64,000 bases of DNA from JAKACA01 sp963735115 (lineage in GTDB: Bacteria > Actinomycetota > Acidimicrobiia > Acidimicrobiales > Bog-793), in the NCBI GenBank assembly GCA_963735115.1, contig CAVTJR010000001.1, positions 1,550,001-1,614,000 of the forward strand, given 5' to 3'. The notes under the pieces were generated by a model. It was not told the DNA's origin, searched no databases, and worked only from the letters and a program-made list of their open reading frames with translations. The first letter of the stretch is position 1. The number at the start of each line of letters is the position of its first letter. The position numbers were made by a program, and so were the translations under genes. Positions 16,714 through 27,323 of this stretch are shown here, in pieces.

Positions 16714-19700
16714 CGCCCCCGGTGCTCTCCGGTCTCCCCCGCCTGCTCGCAGGCGAGGCGGCCATCGCCGAGCTGCTCTCCGCCGCCGACGCCTCCGTCG
16801 TGGTCCCGGAGGGGGCGCGCGCCCTCGCGCTCGCCTCCCTCGCAGAGCTCAGCAGCGCTCCAGTCATCCTCGTGGCGACGCCGACGCTGCGGGAGGCGGA
16901 GCAGCTCGAGCACGACCTCGTCGCCTTCGTCGGCCGCGAGCGGGTGGACGTCCTGCCAGCCTGGGAGACCCTGCCCTACGAGCGCGTGTCGCCCGCCTCC
17001 GAGACGATGGGGCGCCGCCTGCGGGCGATGTGGCGGCTGCGCCATGCCGTCACACCGTCAGACGCCGCCCTCCCCGCCACCGGCCGGGCGGCGCCGACCG
17101 GCCCCCGATTGGTCGTGGCTCCGATCCGCGCCCTGCTGCAGCAGCTCGGGCCGAAGGTGGAAGATGCCGAGCCGGTCGTCGTGCACCGCCGCCAGGAGAT
17201 CAACCCGGAGCAGCTCGTCGCCCGCCTCGTGCACGCCGGCTACCGCCGCGAGTACCAAGTGGAGCACCGGGGCGAGCTGGCGGTGCGAGGCGGCATCATC
17301 GACGTCTTCCCCTCCACCGACGACTACGGCGTACGGATCGACCTCTGGGGCGACGAGGTCGAGCGCCTCAGCATCTTCGACGTCGGCGACCAGCGCTCCG
17401 TGGCCGAGATCGAGAGCGCCGAGATCTTCGGCTGCCGTGAGCTCGTGCTCAGCGCCGAAGTCCGCGAGCGCGCCGCCCGACTCGCCAAGGATGCACCAGT
17501 CGCCCGTGACGTCTTCGAGCGGATCGCCGAAGGCGCCCTCTTCGACGGCATGGAGTCCTGGCTCCCGTGGCTCACCGACGAAGAGCGCCTCTTCACCGAC
17601 CTCCTCCACCCGGACGCCCGCGTCGTGCTCATCGAGCCCCGCCGGATGCGCGACCGGGCGACCGAGCTGATCGAGGAGGAGACGGCGCTGACGGAATCGC
17701 TCGCCTCCACCTGGGTGACGCCCGGTCAAGGGACGAAGGCTGCAGCCGGGCCGGTCGCGCCGGAGACCGTCGCCCGCCTCCACCTCCCCTTTGACCGGCT
17801 GCTCGCCCGCACGAGCGCCCGCCTCGCCACCCTGCTGCCGACGGCTGACCGCGCCGAGACGACGGCCCTCGTGGCCAGAGGGTGGCCGCCCGTGCTCGGC
17901 GACGACGCCGGCCTCGCCCGCCGCCTCGGCGAGCTCGCCCGCTCCGGCCACCGTGTCGTCATCTGTGCCGACGGCCGCGGCAGCGCCGATCGCATGGCCA
18001 CGGTGCTCGCCACCCAGGGCCTCGACACCCGCCTCCTCCTCGACGAGCCGCCCGAGTCGGCCGACGAGATACTCCGGCGCCCCGGCGTCAACATCGTCGT
18101 CGTCTCGCTCGACCGAGGCGCCCTCCTGCCGGACTCGAAGCTCGCCATCGTCTCGGAGCCCGACATCACGGGGCGGCGCCGCCCGCACAGGGTCGCAAGG
18201 CCGAGGGCGCGGCCGGTGGAGGGTTTCTTCGACGATCTCGCCCCGGGGGCCTACGTCGTCCACCACGTGCACGGGGTCGCCCGCTACGGCGGCCTCGTAC
18301 GCCGCGCCATCGGCGGCTCCGAGCGCGACTATCTCCTGCTGGAATACCGCGGCGGCGACAAGCTCTATGTCCCCTCCGACCAGATCGACACGATCACGCC
18401 GTATGCCGGCGGCGACCACCCGAGCCTCAACCGCCTCGGCGGCAACGAGTGGCAGAAGCAGAAAGCCCGCGTGCGTGCCGCCGTGCGGGAGGTGGCGAAA
18501 GAGCTCGTGCTCCTCTACCGCCGGCGGGCGACCGAGCCCGGGCATGCCTTCGCCCCCGACACGCCCTGGCAGGCGGAGCTCGAGCAGGCGTTTCCCTACC
18601 CGGAGACGCCGGACCAGCTGACCGCCATCGCCGACGTGAAGCTCGACATGGAGCGGCCCGTTCCGATGGACCGGTTGGTGTGCGGGGACGTGGGTTTCGG
18701 CAAGACGGAGGTGGCTGTGCGGGCGGCCTTCAAGGCGATCCAGGACGGCTACCAGGCGGCGGTGATCGTGCCGACGACGCTGCTCGCCCAGCAGCACTTC
18801 CAGACCTTCGCCGAGCGGTACGCCCCCTACCCGGTGCGCGTCGAGATGCTCTCGCGCTTCCTCACAGCGGCGGAAGCTCGCACGGTCGTAGACGGCCTGG
18901 CGGACGGTTCCGTGGATCTCGTGATCGGGACGCATCGCGTGCTCGCCGCCGACGTCTCGTTCAAGAAGCTGGGGTTGCTCGTCATCGACGAGGAGCAGCG
19001 TTTCGGCGTCAGCCACAAGGAGGCGATCAAACAGATCACCGCCGGCGTCGACGTCCTCACGCTGACGGCCAGCCCCATCCCGCGCACGCTCGAACTGAGC
19101 CTCACGGGCATCCGGGATCTCTCCCTCATCAACACGCCCCCGGTCGAGCGCCAGCCGATCCTCACCTACGTGGGCGAGCACGACGACAGGGCCGTCGCCG
19201 AGGCGATCCGGCGCGAGCTGTTGCGGGAGGGGCAGGTCTTCTACGTCCACAACCGCGTGCAGGACATCGAAAAGATCGCCCGCGACGTGGGCAACCTCGT
19301 GCCCGATGCCGCGCGTGGCCGTCGCCCACGGCCAGATGGACGAGGGCAGCCTCGAACAGGTCGTGCTCGACTTCTCCGAGGGTCGCAGCGACGTCCTGGT
19401 CTGCACGACCATCATCGAGTCCGGCATCGACATGCCGACCGTCAACACCCTCGTCGTCGACCGCTCGGACATGCTCGGCCTCGGCCAGCTCCACCAGCTG
19501 CGCGGCCGCGTCGGCCGCAGCGGCCGCCGCGCCTACGCCTACCTGCTCTTCCCTCCCGACCGGGTCCTGAGCGAGCAGGCCTACGAGCGCCTGCGCACGA
19601 TCGGCGAGCACACCGAGCTCGGATCCGGTTTCAAGATCGCCATGCGAGACCTCGAGATCCGAGGAGCCGGCAACCTGCTCGGGCGCGACCAGTCCGGCCA

Positions 19701-20313
19701 CATCAGCGCCGTCGGCTACGACCTCTACGTTCGCATGGTCTCGGAGGCCGTCGCCGAGCTGAAGGGCGAGCCGATCCGGCTACCCGTCGAGATCACGGTC
19801 GACCTGCCCGTGAAGGCGTCCATCCCCGAGTCCTACATCGGGCGGGAGGATCTTCGCCTCGAGGCCTACCGGCGCCTCGTCGACGTGCTCGACCCGGCCG
19901 CCGTCAAGGACATCGCCGCCGAGTGGGCCGACCGCTACGGGCCACCGCCCCTGCAAGCACAGGCGCTCCTCGCCGTCGGTCGTCTGCGGGCCGAATGCGC
20001 CCGCACCGGCGTCAGCGAAGTCACGGCGGCGGCCACCAAGCCGGGTGGGGCCGGACCGGGACGCCCAGGCGAGGTCGTCGTGCGGATGGCGCCCGTCAAG
20101 CTGGCGGTGTCCTCCCAGGTGCGCCTGCGGCGGCTGCACCCGCGGGCGATCCTGAAGGAGGAGGCGGCTCAGCTGATCGTGCCGCTCGCAAGCGGTGAGG
20201 ATCTCGCCGACCGGATCGTCGCCCTGCTGGGCGACCTCTTACCTGCCGCCGTGGCGCCGCCCGCCCCTGCGGTGGGGGCGCCGCAGGAGCCCGATCGGGG
20301 CGCATCGCCGTGA
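16710..20313 (+). CDS. mfd: Transcription-repair coupling factor, with one frame change
   Basis: About 1,200 residues in total. Mfd removes RNA polymerase stalled at lesions and recruits UvrA. Visible parts: UvrB-like N-terminus (ILVATPTLREAEQLEHDL, VLPAWETLPYERVSP), the RNA polymerase-interaction domain (PGAYVVHHVHGVARYGGL), helicase motif I GDVGFGKTEVAVRAAF, motif II VIDEEQRFG, and RecG-like motifs LTASPIPRTL, GSGFKIAMRDLEIRGAGN in the second frame. The frame changes near 19311 (LVPDA then RVAVAHGQMDEGS), consistent with one extra base there. C-terminal D7 domain follows. Such a conserved gene is more likely affected by a sequence error than inactivated. Confidence 0.92.
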
Positions 20314-20362
20314 GGGTGGTGACTGGCCGGCGGCCCGGGGAGGCCCCTACGATCTGCCGATC

Positions 20363-21472
20363 GTGAAGCGGTTCCTTGCAGCCTTCTGCGCACTCGGCCT
20401 CGTGGCGCTCGCCTCGGCGGGCTGCAACGCCTCTTCCATCCCACCGAGCGCCGCCCACGTCGGCAACGCCAGCATCCCGACCACGCTGCTGGATGCCTCC
20501 ATGAAGGACCTGCAGGGCGACAGCGGTTACCTCTGCCAGGGGGGTGGCGGGACGAAGACGGTCACGGCGGGCGTGGGCAGCGACACCTGGAACGCCACGT
20601 TCGCCGATTTCGTCCTCACCCAGCTGATCAAGTTCCGCATCCTCGACGAGATGGTCGCCGCCCGCCATCTCGCCGTCCCGCCGGCCGACCGCGCCGCCGA
20701 GCTCGGCCTGGCGACGAGCGAGGCCGAGGACGCCATCGCCGAGAACCTCTCTCTCCTCGAGCAGGAGTCGGTCACCTGCCCGGGGACACCCACGTCCATC
20801 ATCGAAGGGCTGGCGACGCCGCTCAGCACCGCCCTCATCGGCAACCAGGTGAACGTAGACGTCTACTCCGCCTACCTCGCCGGCACCTCCTTGCAGCCGG
20901 CCGCCCTCGCGAGCTGGGAGCACTCCCACCCGGCGGTGACGACGCAGTCGTGCACCTCTGTCATCGGCGTGGCGACCGAGAAGCTCGCCCGCCAGATCCA
21001 AAAGGCCGTGTTGAGCGGCTCGAGCTTTGCCAGCGAGGCCAACCGCTACTCGCAGAACACCGGCGCCGGCAAGGGCGGTGCCGTCGGCTGCGTGCTCGAG
21101 AGCCAGTGGACAGCCAACCTCGGCCCGGTGGTGGCCGCCCTCAAGGTCGGCGTCGTGAGCCACCCGGTGAGGTACCAGAGCGGTTGGCTGCTCTTCGAGG
21201 TGACCAAGCGTCAGCTCGAGCCGACGGGGGACATCGTTCCCGAGATCGACCAGCTGGAGCTGTCCGCCTTCGACGCCCAGTACTCGAAGGCGCTCGTCGC
21301 CGCCCACGTCACCGTGTCGCCCGTCTACGGCTCCGTGCAGCGCAAGGCCGTGTCGGGTGGCTACTCGCTGGCGGTCGTGCCGCCGTCGACGAAGGCGTGC
21401 GCCTACGCCCTTTCGGCGGGGGCGGCCGGCTGTCCGACGACGACGACGGCCGCCGCCGGCTCCTCCGGTTAG
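20363..21472 (+). CDS. Lipoprotein with parvulin-type peptidyl-prolyl isomerase domain (SurA/PrsA-like)
   Basis: A 369-residue exported protein. The N-terminus has a lysine/arginine then a hydrophobic stretch ending ASAGC (Cys21), a lipobox-like site. A SurA N-domain-like helical part (VLTQLIKFRILDEMVAARHL) is followed by a PPIC/parvulin region at about residues 195-275 (SSFASEANRYSQNTGAGKGG and LKVGVVSHPVRYQSGW). It probably acts as a cell-surface chaperone. GTG 20363 was chosen because it starts the signal peptide; the open frame upstream is a shadow of mfd. The C-terminus ends in a Thr/Ala-rich tail. Confidence 0.78.
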   Translation: MKRFLAAFCALGLVALASAGCNASSIPPSAAHVGNASIPTTLLDASMKDLQGDSGYLCQGGGGTKTVTAGVGSDTWNATFADFVLTQLIKFRILDEMVAARHLAVPPADRAAELGLATSEAEDAIAENLSLLEQESVTCPGTPTSIIEGLATPLSTALIGNQVNVDVYSAYLAGTSLQPAALASWEHSHPAVTTQSCTSVIGVATEKLARQIQKAVLSGSSFASEANRYSQNTGAGKGGAVGCVLESQWTANLGPVVAALKVGVVSHPVRYQSGWLLFEVTKRQLEPTGDIVPEIDQLELSAFDAQYSKALVAAHVTVSPVYGSVQRKAVSGGYSLAVVPPSTKACAYALSAGAAGCPTTTTAAAGSSG

Positions 21473-21494
21473 CGCCGAGGGCTGCGAGGCGGTG

Positions 21495-23081
21495 ATGGCA
21501 CGCTCGCAGGCGAGCGCGCCTCCCGTCATCGTCGTCGTGGGCCTCGGTCCGGCCGGCACCGACATGATGACGGCGGGCGCCCTCGAGGTCGTGGCGGAGG
21601 CGTCGTCTTCGGGGGTGCCGGTGTTCTTCCGCACGGGCCGGCACCCGAGCGCTGCCCAGCTGCTGGCCGCTGCCACCGGGGCGCCGCCGCCGCAGACCTT
21701 CGATGACCGCTACAGCAGCGAAACGACCTTCGAGGCGGTCTACGACTCCATCGCCTCCTCGCTCTTGGCGGCCGCCGCCAGCGAGCCCCGCCTCGTGTAC
21801 GCCGTGCCCGGCTCCCCCCTCGTGGCCGAGCGGACCGTCGAGCTGCTGCGGGTCAGGAGCGAGGCTGCCGGGGTGGTGCTCGAGCTCGTGCCGGGGTTGT
21901 CCTTCTGTGACCTGGCCTGGGCACGGCTGGGCGTCGACCCCCTCTCCGCCGGCGTCCGCCTCGTCGACGGCACGACCTTTGGCCGCTCCGCCGCCTTTGA
22001 CCACGGCCCGCTTCTCGTCGCCCAGTGCTGGTCGAACGCTGTCCTCTCCGACGTCAAGCTCGCCCTCGAGGAGCCGCCGCCCGAGCAGCGGGCGGTCGTC
22101 CTGCACCACCTCGGCCTCAGCGACGAGCAGATCGTCGACGTCGCCTGGGAGGACCTCGACCGCGTCGTCGAGGCGGATCATCTCACGAGCGTCTTCGTCG
22201 AGCACCTGGCGGCACCGGTCGGCGCCGAGCTCCTCCGCCTCGTCGAGACGGTTGCCACGTTGCGCCTGCAGTGCCCCTGGGACCGCGAGCAGACCCACGA
22301 GTCGCTCGTGCGCCACCTCCTCGAGGAGACCTACGAGGCGATCGAAGCTCTCGAAGGGCTCGGCAGCGAACCGTCGCAGGCGCCCCCGGAGCGTGTCGCC
22401 CACGCCGAAGAGGAGCTCGGGGACGTCCTCTGCCAGGTTGTCTTCCACGCCACGCTTGCCCGCGAGGAGGGCCTCTTCGAGCTCGCCGACGTCGCTCGGA
22501 CGATCTCGGAGAAGCTGGTACGGCGGCATCCGCACGTCTTCGGGGACGTCGTGGCGGCCACCGCCGCGGACGTCGTCACCAACTGGGAGCGCATCAAGCG
22601 CGACGAGAAGGGCCGCCGCGGCCTCCTCGACGGCATCCCGGCCTCGCTGCCGTCGCTCGCCCGCGCCGCCGCCATCGAGCGCAAGCTGGCGAGCGTCGGT
22701 CTCGGTTGGGCGCCGGCTCGAGGTGTGGGCGAGGCCGTTTCGCAACTTGGTAGTGGGTTTCGGTCATATGTGTCAGAAACCGACTACCAGAATGCGGGCG
22801 ACCCTGCGGCGCCGCCCAGGGCGGCGGCCGACTCCGCCGACGGAGCCGACCCCGACCCGGCGGACCTCATCCTCGCCCTCGCCCTTGCGATCGCCGCCAG
22901 TGGTCACGACCCCGAAGGCGCCGTCCGTCGCGCCCTTGATCGCCTCGTCGCAGCCGTGGTCGCCCTCGAGGCCTCCGCGGCCGAGCGGGGAGTCGAAGTG
23001 AGCGAGCTACCGGCAGCCGGGCTGCCGGGGTGGTTGGGCGATCGCCCGCAGCCTCCGGCGGTCCCGCCGCCGGCACCCTAA
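21495..23081 (+). CDS. mazG: Tetrapyrrole methylase-MazG fusion (YabN-like nucleotide pyrophosphohydrolase)
   Basis: A 528-residue fusion. Residues about 8-230 form a tetrapyrrole-methylase-like domain (VVVGLGPAGTDMMTAGAL, VYAVPGSPLVAERTVELL); about 255-420 is the MazG domain (CPWDREQTHESLVRHLLEE, EEELGDVLCQVVFHA), which hydrolyses NTPs. A palindromic 44-nt repeat at 22747-22790 is translated in frame as LGSGFRSYVSETDYQ within the linker before the last helical segment. ATG 21495 (GTG 21492 is an alternative) fits the family start. Lies 22 bases after the parvulin lipoprotein gene. Confidence 0.86.
   Translation: MARSQASAPPVIVVVGLGPAGTDMMTAGALEVVAEASSSGVPVFFRTGRHPSAAQLLAAATGAPPPQTFDDRYSSETTFEAVYDSIASSLLAAAASEPRLVYAVPGSPLVAERTVELLRVRSEAAGVVLELVPGLSFCDLAWARLGVDPLSAGVRLVDGTTFGRSAAFDHGPLLVAQCWSNAVLSDVKLALEEPPPEQRAVVLHHLGLSDEQIVDVAWEDLDRVVEADHLTSVFVEHLAAPVGAELLRLVETVATLRLQCPWDREQTHESLVRHLLEETYEAIEALEGLGSEPSQAPPERVAHAEEELGDVLCQVVFHATLAREEGLFELADVARTISEKLVRRHPHVFGDVVAATAADVVTNWERIKRDEKGRRGLLDGIPASLPSLARAAAIERKLASVGLGWAPARGVGEAVSQLGSGFRSYVSETDYQNAGDPAAPPRAAADSADGADPDPADLILALALAIAASGHDPEGAVRRALDRLVAAVVALEASAAERGVEVSELPAAGLPGWLGDRPQPPAVPPPAP
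22747..22790 (+). repeat. mazG: 44-nt palindromic repeat, copy 3, inside the mazG-like coding region
   Basis: Begins TTGGTAGTGGGTTTCGGTCA and ends CGACTACCAG. GGTAGT and GGTTTC on the left pair with GAAACC and ACTACC on the right, giving a better stem than copies 1 and 2. Its length equals the copies at 1462 and 1534. It is read through in frame without creating a stop. Confidence 0.85.
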
Positions 23082-23135
23082 GCAGCAGCTGCGGGCGGCT
23101 GCGCCTTCGACCGGCCGGCCCCGAAAACCGCTGCT

Positions 23136-23190
23136 GTCACGTATCACATCGTTCACTTTGATAACTTCATTCACACTTTCAACAGGAGTG
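23136..23190 (+). promoter_or_regulatory. AT-rich leader upstream of enolase
   Basis: The region just before eno (TATCACATCG, TTTGATAACTTC, TTCACACTTTCAACAGGAG) is much richer in A/T than the surrounding sequence and contains repeated TTCAC motifs. It probably holds the eno promoter; TTGATA at 23159 is a candidate -35. AGGAG at 23184-23188 is the likely ribosome-binding site, about ten bases before GTG 23199. Confidence 0.4.
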
Positions 23191-23198
23191 ACTTAGGC

Positions 23199-24503
23199 GT
23201 GACCTCCATCAGCGCGCTCATCGCACGGGAAGTCCTCGACTCGCGGGGCAACCCCACCATCGAGGTCGCCTGCGTCCTCGAGTCGGGGGCCCGCGGCAGC
23301 GCCATGGTGCCCTCGGGCGCCTCCACGGGAACCTTCGAGGCCAAGGAGCTCCGAGACGGGGGCGAGCGCTACGGCGGAAAAGGCGTGCTCAACGCCGTCG
23401 CCAACGTCCGCGGGGAGATCGCCGCCGCCGTCGTCGGGACGGACGCTTCCGATCAGCGCGCCCTCGACTACCGACTCGTCGACCTCGACGGCACACCCGA
23501 CAAGGCTCGCCTCGGCGCCAACGCCATCCTTGCCGTTTCGCTCGCAACGGCCAAGGCGGCGGCGGCCGACTACGGCCTTCCCCTCTTCCGCTACATCGGC
23601 GGTGTCGACGCCCACGTCCTGCCCGTGCCGCAGATGAACGTCCTCAACGGCGGCGTCCACGCGGACAACAACGTCGACTTCCAGGAGTTCATGATCGCCC
23701 CGGTCGGGGCCGCCTCCTTCTCGGAGGCTCTCCGCTGGGGGGCGGAGACCTACCACGCCCTGAAGAAGGTCCTGCACGAGCGCGGGCTCGCCACGGCCGT
23801 CGGCGACGAGGGCGGCTTCGCCCCGGATCTCGCCCACAACGAGGACGCCCTGCGCATGCTCCTCGAGGCGATCGAGCGCGCCGGCCGGTCGCCGGGGGAC
23901 GAGATCGCCATCGCCATCGACCCGGCCACGACCGAGCTCTGGCGGGACGGCAGCTACGTGCTGGCCGGCGAGGGCCGCACGCTCTCGGCCGACGAGCTCG
24001 TCGCCTACTGGATCGACATCGTCGACCGGTATCCCGTCGTCTCCCTCGAGGACCCCATGGCGGAGGAGGACTGGGAGGGCTGGGCTTCGATCACGAAGGC
24101 CCTCGGCGGAAAGACCCAGATCGTCGGCGACGACATCTTCGTCACCAACGTCGACCGGTTCGAGCGGGGGATCGCCGCCGGCGTGGCGAACGCCCTCCTC
24201 GTGAAGGTCAACCAGATCGGCACCCTCACCGAAACCCTCCTCGCCCTCGACACGGCATCGCGCGCCGGCTACGCCTCGGTCATCTCGCACCGCTCTGGCG
24301 AGACGGAGGACACGACCATCGCCGACCTCGTCGTCGCCACCGGCTGCGGGCAGATCAAAACGGGCGCACCCGCTCGATCCGACCGCGTCGCCAAGTACAA
24401 CCAGCTGCTGCGCATCGAGGAGAGCCTCGGCTCGTCGGCCTCGTACCCGGGCCTGTCCGCCTTCGCGGCCAGCCGGCAGCCACCGGAGGAAGCGTCGCCG
24501 TGA
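23199..24503 (+). CDS. eno: Enolase
   Basis: A 434-residue enolase converting 2-phosphoglycerate to phosphoenolpyruvate. Family segments: REVLDSRGNPTIEV, MVPSGASTGTFEA, GDEGGFAPDL (catalytic Glu about residue 203), VSLEDPMAEEDWEGW, VGDDIFVTN, LLVKVNQIGT (catalytic Lys about 335) and SHRSGETEDTTIADL. GTG start. The stop overlaps the ftsB GTG by four bases, the usual actinobacterial eno-divIC arrangement. Confidence 0.98.
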   Translation: MTSISALIAREVLDSRGNPTIEVACVLESGARGSAMVPSGASTGTFEAKELRDGGERYGGKGVLNAVANVRGEIAAAVVGTDASDQRALDYRLVDLDGTPDKARLGANAILAVSLATAKAAAADYGLPLFRYIGGVDAHVLPVPQMNVLNGGVHADNNVDFQEFMIAPVGAASFSEALRWGAETYHALKKVLHERGLATAVGDEGGFAPDLAHNEDALRMLLEAIERAGRSPGDEIAIAIDPATTELWRDGSYVLAGEGRTLSADELVAYWIDIVDRYPVVSLEDPMAEEDWEGWASITKALGGKTQIVGDDIFVTNVDRFERGIAAGVANALLVKVNQIGTLTETLLALDTASRAGYASVISHRSGETEDTTIADLVVATGCGQIKTGAPARSDRVAKYNQLLRIEESLGSSASYPGLSAFAASRQPPEEASP

Positions 24504-24950
24504 TCGCCCGCGCTCGCCTCCTGCTGGTCGTGGCGTTCGTCGCCGGCATCGTCATCGTCGCCACCGAATTCCCCCTTGGGCAACTGATACGCGGCCGTGC
24601 CGCCATGGCGCAGGCGAGCGCGCAGCTGACGCGCCTGCAGGCGCAGAACCGGGCGCTCGCCGCCCAGGTGGCCTCGCTGCACGAGGACGCCACCATCGCC
24701 CGCATCGCCCATGAGGAGTACGGGCTCATCTCCAAGGGCGAGCGTTCCATCGTCGTGCTGCCGGCGCCGAGCAGGAGAGCGGGCACGGGCACAGGCCCCC
24801 TCAACTCCACGACCGTCCCGAGAATCCGATCTCGTCCCGACCGATGCCATCGTCAGCCCGACAGGGGCCGGAGGCAGCAAGCCGGTGAAGCAGGCGGGTT
24901 ACTGGGCGAGGTTGCTGCAGCGACTGGAGTTCTGGAAAGCCGTTCCCTGA
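24500..24950 (+). CDS. ftsB: Septum formation initiator (FtsB/DivIC family), probable frame change
   Basis: A small bitopic division protein. A transmembrane helix near the N-terminus (LLLVVAFVAGIVIVATEF) is followed by a coiled coil (AQASAQLTRLQAQNRALAAQ, about residues 36-60) and IARIAHEEYGLISKGERSIVV, typical of FtsB/DivIC. After about 24795 the frame degrades; a +1 shift gives SDLVPTDAIVSPTG and WARLLQRLEFWK, a convincing C-terminus ending at 24950, just before a strong hairpin. A run of five Cs at 24796-24800 is a likely site of the break. Without the shift the frame would overrun the next gene. Confidence 0.8.
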
Positions 24951-24953
24951 CGT

Positions 24954-24984
24954 CGCCCCCCGCCGGTCGAGACGGCGGGGGGCG
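24954..24984 (+). terminator. Strong hairpin terminator after ftsB
   Basis: CGCCCCCCGCC (24954-24964) is perfectly complementary to GGCGGGGGGCG (24974-24984) with a nine-base loop. There is no T tract. It separates the eno-ftsB transcript from the following molybdenum hydroxylase genes. Confidence 0.7.
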
Positions 24985-25010
24985 GGTCACGGCGGGTAGG
25001 GTCGCCCTCT

Positions 25011-27321
25011 ATGAGCATCCTGGGCAACAGAGTGCTGCGGCGGGAGGATCCGAAGCTCCTCACCTCGGGCGGCACCTATGTGGGCGACCTCGACCTTCCC
25101 GGCGTCTTGTCGTTGACCTTCGTGCGCGCCACCATCGCGCACGGGCGGATCGAGCGGATCGATCTCGAGGAGGCAAAGGCAGCGCCGGGAGTCGTCGGCG
25201 TCTTCTCGCATGACGATCTCGGCCTCGCGCCCATGCCGCCGGGCATGCCGTTCCTCAACCAGGAGATGACGCGGCCGCTGCTCGCCGACGGCGTCGTCCG
25301 CTACGTGGGCGAGGCGATCGTGGCGATCGTGGCGGAGACGCCTGGCGCCGGGGCCGATGCGGCCGAGCTGGTCGTGATCGACTACGACCCGCTGCCTGTC
25401 GTCGTCGATCCGCTGGATGCCCTCAAGGACGAGGTCCTCCTCTACCCACAGGTAGGCACGAACAACTGCTTCGCTCTCCAATTCGGGCACGACGACACCC
25501 TTTTCGAGGGCTGCGAGGTCGTCGTGAGGCAACGGATCCTCAACCAGCGGGTCGCCCCCTGCCCACTCGAGACGCGGGCGGCCGCCGCCCTCGTGGAGCC
25601 GGACGGGCGGCTCATGTTCTACTCCTCCACCCAGACGGCCCATGGCGTGCGGGACACCCTGGCGACCTCGCTCGGGCTCGAGCCGGTGCTGATCCACGTC
25701 ATCACGCCCGACGTCGGCGGCGGCTTCGGCGCCAAGGCGAGCGTGTATGCCGAGGACATCGTCACCGCCTGGTGCGCCCGCAAGGTCGGCCAACCGGTTC
25801 GCTGGAGCGAGACCCGCTCGGAGTCCATGCTCGGGCTCGGCCACGGCCGCGGGCAGGTGCAGGACATCGAGATCGGCGGCCTACGGGACGGGCGCATCCT
25901 CGCCTATCGGATCGATGTCCTGCAGGACTCCGGCGCCTACCCGGCCATCGGCGCCGTCCTGCCCTTCATGACGCGGACGATGGCGACGGGCGTCTACGAC
26001 ATCGCCCGCGCCGAGTGCAACAGCAACTCCGTCGTGACGAACACCGTCCCGACGGTGGCCTACCGCGGCGCTGGCCGGCCGGAGGCGACCTCGGCCCTCG
26101 AGCGGGCGATGGACTGCTACGCATCCGAGATCGGCATGGATCCGGCCGAGCTGCGCCGCAAGAACCTCATCGCCGCCGACGCCTTTCCCTACACGACGCC
26201 GACAGGCACCGACTACGACTCCGGCAACTACGTGGGTGCCTTCGATCTCGCCCTCGAGATGGCGGGCTACGAGCAGCTGCGCTCGGAGCAGCAGGCCCGG
26301 CGCGCCGCCGGCGGCAGCCGCCAGCTCGGCATCGGGCTCTCCTCCTACGTCGAGATCACGAACGGAATCCCGGAGGGCGAGTACGGCGCCGTCGAGATCC
26401 GGCCCAACGGCAAGGCCATCGTGCGAACCGGGACGTCTCCCCACGGCCAGGGGCACCACACCGCCTGGTCGATGCTCGTGTCCGACCAGCTCGGCATCGC
26501 CATCGACGACATCGAGGTGATCCACGGCGACACCGACCTCGTTCCCCGCGGTGTCGGGACCTTCGGCTCCCGCTCTCTCCAGGTGGGCGGGGCCGCCGTC
26601 AACCAGGCGGCGATCGAGGTCATCGACAAGGCCAGGACGCTGGCGGCTGACCTGCTCGAGGCGGACGTGGCCGACATCGTGCTCGACAAGCCCGCTGCCG
26701 CCTTCCACGTCGCCGGCACGCCCGCCATCTCGCGCGGCTGGGGCGAGCTGGCGCAGGCCTCGCTCGATCAAGGCGGCGCACCCCTCATGGCGGAGGTGGA
26801 TCTCGAGCTCGCCGGGAGCGTCGTTTCCCTTCGGGACGCACGTGGCCGTTGTCGAGGTGGACACCGAGACGGGAAACGTCGAGCTCGTGCGCCATGTCGC
26901 CGTCGACGACGCCGGGCGAATCCTCAACCCCCTGCTGGCCGAAGGTCAGGTACACGGGGGCATCGCCCAGGGGGCGGCGCAGGCGATGCTGGAGGAGTTC
27001 AGCTACGACGCCGCCGGCAACCCGCTGACGGCCAATTTCGCCGACTACTCGATCATCTCAGCGGCTGAGCTGCCGAGCTTCGAGACAGCGTTCACCGAGA
27101 CCCCGACACCGAGGAACCCCCTCGGCGCCAAAGGCATCGGCGAATCCGGCACCATCGGATCCACGCCGGCGGTGCACAACGCCGTCGTCGATGCCGTCGC
27201 CCACCTCGGCGTGCGCCACATCGACATGGCGACCACGCCCGAGCGCGTCTGGCAAGCGATCCAAGCAGCCCGCTCCGCCTCCGAGGGCGGGAGCGCCACC
27301 TCGACAGAAGGAGCAGCCTGA
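25011..27321 (+). CDS. coxL: Form II CO-dehydrogenase-like molybdenum hydroxylase, large subunit, with one frame change
   Basis: About 769 residues; the Mo-MCD (molybdopterin cytosine dinucleotide) subunit of a xanthine-oxidase-family enzyme. Starts LGNRVLRREDPKLLTSGG (typical). Contains DVGGGFGAK (Mo cofactor binding) and the active-site loop AYRGAGR at about residues 350-356, the form II signature; true CO-oxidising form I enzymes have AYRCSFR. The catalytic Glu region near the C-terminus, GAKGIGESGTIG, is in the second frame. One extra base near 26820 changes the frame (LAGS then FPFGTHVAVVEVD). Substrate is unknown; form II enzymes oxidise other small or aromatic compounds. Confidence 0.88.
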
Positions 27322-27323
27322 GC

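Noticed and set aside
17058..19472. 804-codon minus-strand open frame across mfd
   Set aside because: It is antisense to the conserved Mfd sequence and has no recognisable domain; long open antisense frames are expected at this GC content.
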